Shown here piece after piece: positions 57,527 to 64,000 of a DNA stretch of 64,000 nucleotides (positions are counted from its first letter, which is position 1; each line of letters opens with the position of its first letter). The notes under the pieces are model-generated. The model made no database searches and had not been told where the DNA came from. It saw nothing but the letters and a program-made list of their open reading frames with translations. The stretch spans positions 186,001-250,000 of the forward strand of contig NZ_JBGQOG010000005.1 of assembly GCF_052113705.1 (NCBI RefSeq), in the 5' to 3' direction. A program made the translations under genes and the position numbers. The DNA comes from JBGQOG01 sp052113705 (lineage in GTDB: Bacteria; Pseudomonadota; Alphaproteobacteria; Rhodobacterales; Rhodobacteraceae).

Positions 57527-58351
57527 ATGCAGTATCTGGATGTCGCGGGGGCCAAGATCCCCGCGCTCGGCTTTGGCGTGTTCCGCATGTCAGAGGCCGA
57601 GGTGGAGGCGGTGGTTCCTGCGGCCCTTGAGGTCGGGTTTCGCCATTTCGACACCGCGCAGATCTATCAGAACGAGGCCGCATTGGGCCGGGCGCTCTCC
57701 GCGACGGGGGTCCGGCGCGACGATCTGTTCCTGACCACAAAGGTCTGGGTGGAGAATTACAGCGCGGCGCGGTTCCTTGCCTCTGTGGACGAGAGTCTGG
57801 ACCGGCTGGGTGTGGCGCAGGTCGATCTTTTGCTCGCGCATTGGCCGGGCGCGGCGGTTCCGGTGGCCGAGCAGGTGGCCTGGCTGAACGCCGCGCAGGC
57901 GGCGGGCAAGACGCGGCTGATTGGCGTCAGCAATTACAACCGCCGCCAATTGCGGGAAGCGATCGCCCTCAGCGCCGCGCCCGTGGTGACCAATCAGATC
58001 GAGATGCATCCCTATCTGGATCAATCCGACATGGCGGCTGTGGCACAGGAGACGGGCACCCGCCTGACCGGGTATTTCGGCATGGCCGACGGGGCCGTCC
58101 CGCGCGATCCGCTGATCAACGATATCGCGGCGCGCCATGCAAAATCGGCGGCGCAGGTGGGGCTGCGCTGGCTGGTTCAGCAGGGGGTCGTCACCCTGTC
58201 GAAAACCGCGAAACCATCGCGTCTCGCCGAGAATTTCGACATTTTCGATTTCGTTTTGACTGCCGCCGAGATGGCGGCCATCAGCGGCCTTGCCCGGCCC
58301 GGGGGGCGTCTGGTGAGCCCCGACGGGCTGGCGCCCGAGTGGACCGCGTGA
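57527..58351 (+). CDS. Aldo/keto reductase
   Basis: 274 residues. ATG 57527 has AGGAG six bases upstream; ATG 57521 is directly adjacent to it and less likely. AKR fold: N-terminal IPALGFGVFRMSEAEVEAVV, FRHFDTAQIYQNEAALGRAL (Asp and Tyr of the tetrad), LTTKVWVENY (Lys) and DLLLAHWPG (His), which are the four catalytic residues. The GVSNYNRRQLREAI block binds NADPH, and KTAKPSRLAENF follows. Reduces an aldehyde or ketone; the next gene encodes an MFS transporter. Its regulator is the divergent LysR protein. Confidence 0.9.
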   Translation: MQYLDVAGAKIPALGFGVFRMSEAEVEAVVPAALEVGFRHFDTAQIYQNEAALGRALSATGVRRDDLFLTTKVWVENYSAARFLASVDESLDRLGVAQVDLLLAHWPGAAVPVAEQVAWLNAAQAAGKTRLIGVSNYNRRQLREAIALSAAPVVTNQIEMHPYLDQSDMAAVAQETGTRLTGYFGMADGAVPRDPLINDIAARHAKSAAQVGLRWLVQQGVVTLSKTAKPSRLAENFDIFDFVLTAAEMAAISGLARPGGRLVSPDGLAPEWTA

Positions 58352-58361
58352 GGATATGGAT

Positions 58362-59549
58362 ATGAGCAACACAGAATACTTGCGTGGCTTCCGCTGGTCA
58401 CTGCTGGCCTTGGCGGTGGGCGCCTTTGCGATTGGCGTCTCGGAATTCTCGCCGATGGGCATGTTGCCGGTGATTGCCGAAGGGGTGCAGGTCTCGATCC
58501 CCTCGGCCGGACTTCTGGTCAGCGCCTACGCGCTCGGCGTGATGATCGGCGCGCCGGTCATGACATTGCTGTTCAGCCGCTGGGGCAAACGCACCGCGCT
58601 GATGGCGCTGATGGTGATCTTTACCCTTGGCAACGTCCTGTCGTCGCTGTCGCCCGATTACTGGACGCTGCTGATGGCCCGCGTGGTGACCAGCCTGAAC
58701 CACGGCGCCTTCTTTGGTTTGGGGTCGGTTGTGGCGGCCAGTCTGGTGCCGAAGGACAAACAGGCAAGCGCGGTGGCCACCATGTTCATGGGGCTGACCC
58801 TCGCCAATCTCGGCGGCGTGCCGGTGGCCACATGGGTCGGCCAGAACCTCGGGTGGCGTTCGGCGTTTGCGGGCACGGCGGTTCTGGGGCTGGCAACCAT
58901 TGCGGCGCTGTGGCTGGCCCTGCCGAAGGGCACGCCCGGGGCGCGACCTGAGGTGATGCGGGAACTGAAGGTGCTGATGCGGCCGCAGGTGGTGATGGCG
59001 TTGCTGACCACGGTGTTGGGGGCCAGCGCCATGTTCACGCTCTACACCTATGTCGCGCCGCTGCTGGAGACGCTGACGGGGGCGTCGGGCGGGTTCGTCA
59101 CGCTGGCGCTGGCCTTGATCGGCCTGGGCTTCACCCTCGGCAATGGCCTTGGCGGGCGCGTTGCGGATTGGTCGCTGGATGGGGCGACAGCGATTTTCCT
59201 CGCTGCGCTGGCGGTGATCATGCTGGTGATGCCCCTGCTGATTGGCAGCCATGCGGGCGCGTCGGTCGTATTGCTGGTCTGGGGCGGTGCCGCCTTTGCC
59301 ATCGTGCCGCCGGTGCAGATGCGGGTGATGCAGGCGGCCTCGGAGGCGCCGGGGCTGGCATCATCGATCAACATCGGTGCCTTCAACCTCGGCAATGCCA
59401 TCGGCGCGGCGGTTGGCGGCGGGGTGATCAGCGCAGGGCTCGGCTATGCCGCCGTGCCTGTCGCAGGCGGGCTTTTGGCCGCCGCCGGTCTGGGGATTGT
59501 CTGGCTGGGCCGCCGCGCGGGCAGGGGGCAGCTGGCCTGCGCCGTCTGA
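58362..59549 (+). CDS. MFS transporter, drug/sugar efflux (AraJ/PbuE-like) type
   Basis: 395 residues from ATG 58362 (GTGAGGA seven bases upstream). Twelve hydrophobic segments in two sixes; the N-terminal PGMLPVIAEGV-like part (EFSPMGMLPVIAEGVQVS) and LFSRWGKRTALM, the loop 2-3 motif, are family marks of DHA1-type exporters. The gene follows the aldo/keto reductase by ten bases in one operon, so it probably exports the product or the toxic aldehyde itself. Substrate not evident. Confidence 0.85.
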   Translation: MSNTEYLRGFRWSLLALAVGAFAIGVSEFSPMGMLPVIAEGVQVSIPSAGLLVSAYALGVMIGAPVMTLLFSRWGKRTALMALMVIFTLGNVLSSLSPDYWTLLMARVVTSLNHGAFFGLGSVVAASLVPKDKQASAVATMFMGLTLANLGGVPVATWVGQNLGWRSAFAGTAVLGLATIAALWLALPKGTPGARPEVMRELKVLMRPQVVMALLTTVLGASAMFTLYTYVAPLLETLTGASGGFVTLALALIGLGFTLGNGLGGRVADWSLDGATAIFLAALAVIMLVMPLLIGSHAGASVVLLVWGGAAFAIVPPVQMRVMQAASEAPGLASSINIGAFNLGNAIGAAVGGGVISAGLGYAAVPVAGGLLAAAGLGIVWLGRRAGRGQLACAV

Positions 59550-60251
59550 ACCCGGGCGCTGAGGTTTTGTGCTGTGAGGGTTTGAAGGGGGGGAGGAGCT
59601 TTTCGCCCCCCCGCCACACGCTTCCAACGGGGGGACAACGGCGCCTGCCGCTGACCACAGCGTTTTGCGGGGAAGTGGCCGTACTGGTCGGCGAGGAACA
59701 CTACCGGGGAACGGACGCCCTCAGGCTTGGGCCGGGTATTGATGCGCCTGATCGGAAGGCGCGGCTGGGGGCGATCCGCCGATCACCTTCACCCGCGCCA
59801 CCGGTGGCGGAATGTGCCACCTGCCGGGTCGGAAAGCCCTTTGGACCATCGCTGTTGCGGTTCTCGGCGCGCTGGCGCGGAGGGCACCTCTGTCGAGATC
59901 ACCATCGGCGGCAGAGAGGTGATGTGCGCTGCCATCTCAAAGCCCTGATCTTCAGCCCGTTCCGGTCCGCCGCGGAGGCCCGGCGTCGCATCCCGCCGAT
60001 CCTGTCTCTTTGCCGCCCTCCCCCCGGCAAGCGCATCGGCGGGCAGATGCTGGGCGGATCCGGAACTCTGCCCGCGCGCGGCCTCTTTCGCGTCTGCCGT
60101 GCAGAGGCGCCCATGCACCGCGGCAGGAGACCTGACATCTGCCTCAGTGCGCCGATCGCGACATTGCCGGATCAGACGCGCATTCGCTTCGGATCCGGAT
60201 TGCCCGGCCGCTTGGGGGCGCTGCCTTTCGCCGTATCTGGCGCAGCGCGCA
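59550..60251. other. 702 bp convergent intergenic region without convincing gene
   Basis: Between the + strand MFS gene and the - strand secretion adaptor. Many short frames are open on both strands, but the translations are arginine/proline-rich and lack motifs. The end of the secretion operon must lie here; no stem with a T run was found. It may contain degraded sequence, and no functional element is assigned. Confidence 0.4.
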
Positions 60252-61580
60252 CTATTGCTCCCGAAAGGCGCGGGACATGCTGTCGACGATGGGCTTGGCG
60301 ATATATTGCGCGAAACTGCGGGTTTCGGTGCGGATCATCACCTCAACCGGCATCCCCGGTTTGGGCACAAAGTGATGGACCCGCGCGAGCTCATCCCGCG
60401 TCAGCGAGGCGCGCACCACATAGGCTTCGCGCCCCGATGTCGGATCGCCGGTCGCGACCGCATCGGCGGAAATGTAGTCTACCTTGCCACTCAGCACCGG
60501 GGTTGTGCGCTGGTTCAGGCCGATGAGCTTGATCGTCGCCTCCTGACCGGGTTGCACGCTGTCGATATCCGAGCGGGAAATCAGGGTTTCGACGATCAAT
60601 GGCGCATCGGCGGGCAGGATCTCGGCAATGGGGCGGCCCGGTTCGATCACGCCGCCTGCCGTATGGTAGTAAAGCCGGATCACCGTCCCTGCGACCGGGG
60701 CCACCAGATCGGTGCGCGACAGGACGTTTTCCGCCTTGCGGATCTGCTCGCGCACGCTTTCCAGCTCGGCCTGAATGCCCTGCAATTCCGTCAGGGCCGC
60801 CTCGCGGTGCTCATCCAGAGTGCGCTGGATCTGGGTCAGATAGCGCTGGCTCATGCTGTCAATCTCCAGCATCTCGGCCTCCATCCGGGCGCCTTGTCCT
60901 TCGGCGTCCAGTCGCGCGCGCCGCAGCGCCGAAACAGTGTCGCGGGAGATGATGCCCTTGTCGAGCAAACCCTGCTTGCTCTCCAGTTCCTCGCTCAGGA
61001 TTACCTGTTGCGCCGCCATCGTGCTGCGCTGAATCTCATAGCCATGGCGGCGGGCCTCCAGCGCCTCAAGATTGCGCTGGATCAGCATCAGGTCATTCGA
61101 CAGCGCGGATTGTGCCACCAAAAAACCCTTGCGCTGACCATCAAGAATGGAGGCGATTTCGGGGTCAGCGGCCTGACGGCTCAGATCCGCGGGAAATTGC
61201 AATTGCTGCGCGCCCTGATGTTCGGCCAGCAGCCGCGCCTGCGTCGCCTCCAGCCGGGCGCGGCGCACGTCCAGTTCGCGCTTGGTGGCGGTGGCCAGCG
61301 TGCCATCCAGCCGGATGATGGGTTGCCCGGCGGTGACGTTTTCCCCCTCGCGCACCAGAATTTCGGCAATGATCCCGCCTTCCAGATGCTGCATCACCTT
61401 GTTCTGGCCGGTGGCGACAAAACTGCCCTGGGCCATCACCGCAGCCGCCAGCGGGGCCCGAAAGGCCCAAAAGCCAAAGCCGCCAAAGGCCAGCGCCATC
61501 AGCGCAAATCCCAGCATGGCATGGTTGCGGACCCGCCGCGGCACCTCGGCATACCATTCCGCAGGATCGGTCGTTGTCAT
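60252..61580 (-). CDS. Type I secretion periplasmic adaptor (HlyD family)
   Basis: 442 residues from ATG 61580, with GGGAGGG seven bases upstream; GTG 61583 is an alternative. One N-terminal transmembrane segment (ALMALAFGGFGFWAF, residues about 25-40) is followed by a lipoyl-like half motif HLEGGIIAEILVREGENV, a long coiled-coil hairpin (about 100-260, rich in E, L, R), and the second half LVAPVAGTVIRLYYHTAGG, then a C-terminal beta domain. HlyD/PrtE-type adaptors link the ABC exporter with an outer membrane channel. The ABC exporter gene ends 12 bp upstream. No TolC-like gene is in the window. Confidence 0.9.
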   Translation of the reverse strand: MTTTDPAEWYAEVPRRVRNHAMLGFALMALAFGGFGFWAFRAPLAAAVMAQGSFVATGQNKVMQHLEGGIIAEILVREGENVTAGQPIIRLDGTLATATKRELDVRRARLEATQARLLAEHQGAQQLQFPADLSRQAADPEIASILDGQRKGFLVAQSALSNDLMLIQRNLEALEARRHGYEIQRSTMAAQQVILSEELESKQGLLDKGIISRDTVSALRRARLDAEGQGARMEAEMLEIDSMSQRYLTQIQRTLDEHREAALTELQGIQAELESVREQIRKAENVLSRTDLVAPVAGTVIRLYYHTAGGVIEPGRPIAEILPADAPLIVETLISRSDIDSVQPGQEATIKLIGLNQRTTPVLSGKVDYISADAVATGDPTSGREAYVVRASLTRDELARVHHFVPKPGMPVEVMIRTETRSFAQYIAKPIVDSMSRAFREQ

Positions 61581-61592
61581 CACATGCCCTCC

Positions 61593-64000
61593 CTAAAGGT
61601 TCTGGCCGGGCAGATGCCCGCCGCCGCCCGCGCCGGACGCGTCAGCCCCCCCGGTTTTGCCCGCCAGCCGTTCGAGCACCGTTTCGCGGGTGCCAAACAA
61701 GGCCACACTGCCATTGGCCAGCAGCATGATCTTGTCGACCGAGTTCAGCAGCGCGGGCTTTTGCGTGATCACCACCGTGGTGATGCCATTGGCGCGCGCA
61801 TGGTCGATGGCGCGGGCCAGCGCCTTGTCGCCCGCGACATCCAGATTGGCGTTGGGTTCGTCCAGCACCAGAAACCTCGGATTGCCGAAAAAGGCGCGGG
61901 CGAGGGCGATCCGCTGCTTTTGTCCGCCCGAGAGCGGCGCGCCATCGGCGGCCACGATCGTCTCATAGCCCTGCGGCAATTGCGCGATCATGTCATGCAC
62001 ATCGGCCAGCACCGCGGCGCGGTAGATGTCCTCATCTTTGGCCCCCCGCCGCATGCGGCCGATGTTCTCCTTGATCGTGCCGGGGAACAGCTGCACGTCC
62101 TGCGGCAGATAGCCGATATTCTCGCCCAGTTGCCGCGGATCCCAGTTGCGCAGGTCCATCAGGTCCAGCCGGACATTGCCGGAGGTGGGCAGGACCGATC
62201 CCACCAGCATCTTGCCCAGAGTGGTTTTGCCCGCACCGGAATTGCCGATCACCGCCAAAGCCTCGCCGGGGTTCAGCGCGAAGGAAATGCCATTCAGCAC
62301 CACCTGTTTGGTGCCGCCGGGCACATAGAGCAGCCGCTCGACATCCAGCCGCCCCTCCGGATTGGGCAGCCAGAGCCGCTCGAACTGCAACCGCGAGCCT
62401 TGCAGCAGGCGCTGAATGCGCCCCTGTGCCGCCCGGGTCAGCAAAAACACGTGCCACCCCTCGATCGCGCCTTCGATCGGGGCGAGCGCCTTGCCCGCGA
62501 TGATCGAGGAGGCGATGACCATGCCGCCGGTGATCTCGCCCGCCAGCGCCAGATGCGCGCCCCAGCCGAGCATGCAGACCTGCGCCAAAAGCCGCACCCC
62601 GCGCGAGACCGAGGCCGAGATGATGTTGCGGTCCTGCGCCAGAACCTGGGCCGTCAGCGATTGCGCGGTGTCGCGGCCCCAGATTTCCACCGCCTCGGGG
62701 ATCATCGCCATGGCGTTGATGACCTGACTGTTGCGGGTCATGGAATCCAGATGCAGATTGGCGCGGCTTTGCGCGGCGGTGGCGCGGGCAAAGGGCTCGT
62801 GGGTGACCTTCTGGTTGATCACCGCAATCAGGGCCAAGGCCAGTCCGGTGACCACAACGATCATCCCCTGATCCGGGTGCACCATGAAAATCGCCAGCAT
62901 GAACAGCGGCGCGAAAGGCACGTCGAGAAAAGACATCAGGGTGCTTGAGGTCAGAAAGCTGCGTAATTGCTGCAGGTCGCCCAGCGTCTGATATTCGCGG
63001 CCATTGCCCGACAGCGAGGCATGGGCCGCGGCGGAGAGGATGGGCGCGCCCAGCTGCGCCGCCAGTTCCACCGCGCTGCGCATCAGAATGAAGCGGCGGA
63101 TGGCATCCAGCGCCGCTTGCAGGATCACGGCACCGACAATCACCAGCGTCAGCATGATCAACGTATCGACCGAGCGGCTGGTCATCACCCGGTCCGAGAT
63201 CTGGAAGAGATAGATCGGGATCGCCAGGATCAGAATGTTGGTGGCCAATGTCATGATGAACACCAGCCCCAGATTGCCCCGCACGGCGCGAAGGCCGCGT
63301 TTCATCGCGCCGGAATAATCTTCGGGCCCCAGACGCCGGTGAAATGCGGCCCCACCGCCCGCACCGCCGGGGCCACCCCCCCCCGGGCCCTCGCCGGAGG
63401 GGCGCGGGGGTTTGCCGCCACCGTCGCGGCGCAGGATCGGTCCGCGATCCTGATCGAGCGTCGGCCCGAGAGGGGCGCCGCCCCGGTCCCAGCCACGGGT
63501 GCTGTTGCCGCGCTCCGGGGCAGGGGGCTCTTCGGTCTCCGGCAGCTTTGCGTTGTCTGGCAGCGTTGCGTTGTCCGGGAGCGGGTCCTGCCGCGCCGCC
63601 CTGCCCTGCGGCGGGGGTGCGGCAGGATCTGGGGATGCGCGGGGAGATGACGGCGCCTCAGCGGAGAGCGGTTCTTGCTGTGCCCGAGGCGGCTCAGCCA
63701 ATGCGCTGGCGGCCTGCGCCATTTCGGCCGCCGCGGCCTCGGCCGCTGCCCGGCGCGCCGGGGCGGCCATCTGCGCGGTGCGCGCAAGCGCGGGTTGCTG
63801 CAGGTTCGGGATGGGGGCTGGCGCGGCTGACGGGGCGGGCCTCTCCGCCATGGGGCGGGCCGTGGCCGGGGCGGAAGCAGGTGCCGCATCTGCGGGGGCG
63901 GCGTCTGGCGGGTTTTGAGCCCCGTCGCGGCGCATCGCGGCCGTCAGCGGCAGTGGGTCTTTCCGCGCCGCAATCGGGGTCGCCGCCGCACTATCGCGGC
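61593..64000 (-). CDS. Type I secretion ABC permease/ATPase (PrtD type), N-terminal extension, 5' end outside window
   Basis: The frame is open to the window edge, through RDSAAATPIAARKDPLPLTAA before Met at 63935; no RBS precedes that Met, so the real start is probably outside. About 200 residues before the membrane domain are rich in Pro, Ala and Gly, with short repeats such as LPDNATLPDNAKLPE. Then come five or six transmembrane segments and an ATPase domain: Walker A IGNSGAGKTT, signature LSGGQKQRIALARAFF, Walker B FLVLDEPNANLD. The switch-loop His is Gln (VVITQKPALL, where ITHRP is usual). It drives secretion through the adaptor encoded downstream; a substrate gene is not seen. No C39 peptidase domain is present. 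Confidence 0.88.
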   Translation of the reverse strand, partial: RDSAAATPIAARKDPLPLTAAMRRDGAQNPPDAAPADAAPASAPATARPMAERPAPSAAPAPIPNLQQPALARTAQMAAPARRAAAEAAAAEMAQAASALAEPPRAQQEPLSAEAPSSPRASPDPAAPPPQGRAARQDPLPDNATLPDNAKLPETEEPPAPERGNSTRGWDRGGAPLGPTLDQDRGPILRRDGGGKPPRPSGEGPGGGGPGGAGGGAAFHRRLGPEDYSGAMKRGLRAVRGNLGLVFIMTLATNILILAIPIYLFQISDRVMTSRSVDTLIMLTLVIVGAVILQAALDAIRRFILMRSAVELAAQLGAPILSAAAHASLSGNGREYQTLGDLQQLRSFLTSSTLMSFLDVPFAPLFMLAIFMVHPDQGMIVVVTGLALALIAVINQKVTHEPFARATAAQSRANLHLDSMTRNSQVINAMAMIPEAVEIWGRDTAQSLTAQVLAQDRNIISASVSRGVRLLAQVCMLGWGAHLALAGEITGGMVIASSIIAGKALAPIEGAIEGWHVFLLTRAAQGRIQRLLQGSRLQFERLWLPNPEGRLDVERLLYVPGGTKQVVLNGISFALNPGEALAVIGNSGAGKTTLGKMLVGSVLPTSGNVRLDLMDLRNWDPRQLGENIGYLPQDVQLFPGTIKENIGRMRRGAKDEDIYRAAVLADVHDMIAQLPQGYETIVAADGAPLSGGQKQRIALARAFFGNPRFLVLDEPNANLDVAGDKALARAIDHARANGITTVVITQKPALLNSVDKIMLLANGSVALFGTRETVLERLAGKTGGADASGAGGGGHLPGQNL

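Noticed and set aside
60099..62948. About 949-codon + strand frame across the secretion adaptor and exporter genes
   Set aside because: Same type of antisense shadow; the minus-strand proteins show HlyD and ABC motifs.
1..64000. CRISPR arrays, tRNA, rRNA, IS elements, prophage
   Set aside because: No regularly spaced repeats, no cloverleaf or rRNA-like stretch, and no transposase or integrase motifs were seen on reading both strands.

Overview
This 64 kb window is GC-rich chromosomal DNA, and its gene content points to an alphaproteobacterium of the Rhodobacteraceae type (Rhodobacter/Paracoccus-like relatives). The reasons are the many solute-binding ABC importers, LysR and DeoR regulators, a RegA/RraA-like and creatininase-like catabolic content, PrtD-type secretion genes and tight ATGA/TGATG start-stop overlaps. 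I did not recognise the species. No rRNA, tRNA, CRISPR array, transposase or phage gene was seen.

Layout. (1) 1-7099: end of an exopolysaccharide locus on the + strand: tail of a glycosyltransferase-like gene, Wzx-type flippase, heparinase II/III-like protein, O-antigen-ligase/Wzy-like membrane protein, sulfotransferase and a GT4 glycosyltransferase, mostly with overlapping ends. (2) 7530-33385: a long catabolic region. It holds a spermidine/putrescine-type ABC importer with a gamma-glutamyltransferase-like and an RraA-like enzyme; a D-2-hydroxyacid dehydrogenase divergent from a LysR regulator; a large FAD/Fe-S D-2-hydroxyacid dehydrogenase; a creatininase-like protein; a dipeptide-type ABC importer with a fused permease-ATPase; a dihydroxyphthalate-decarboxylase-like protein; a D-aminopeptidase; and a DeoR-controlled glycerol-type set (GlpA-like, second FAD oxidoreductase, FGGY kinase). 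The two importers share a GTCCAATCGAA upstream motif.

(3) 33411-45111: the most unusual part. Seven minus-strand genes run head to tail with overlapping ends from 42666 down to 33411: class I HMG-CoA reductase, UbiA-type prenyltransferase, rifampicin-phosphotransferase-like dikinase, BtaA-like (DUF3419) protein, phytol/dolichol-kinase-like membrane protein, GNAT acyltransferase and AMP-forming ligase. Facing away across 76 bp is a translationally coupled sulfotransferase-cytochrome P450 pair. Together they look like a pathway for a hydroxylated, sulfated isoprenoid-type lipid or small molecule that I cannot match to a described product.

(4) 45216-55495: a LysR regulator divergent from an NMT1/TauA-type ABC importer, followed by an FAD oxidoreductase, CoA-transferase, enoyl-CoA hydratase, 7Fe ferredoxin, DHDPS-family lyase, semialdehyde dehydrogenase and a dCMP-deaminase-fold protein: a catabolic operon of unknown substrate, probably ending in 2-oxoglutarate. 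(5) 55628-59549: isonitrile-hydratase-like protein, LysR regulator divergent from aldo/keto reductase plus MFS exporter. (6) 60252-64000: type I secretion adaptor and ABC exporter with a long proline/alanine-rich N-terminus that runs off the window.

All functions are read from motifs and gene order only; no database search was possible. Start codons were chosen from ribosome binding sites, overlaps and family N-termini.
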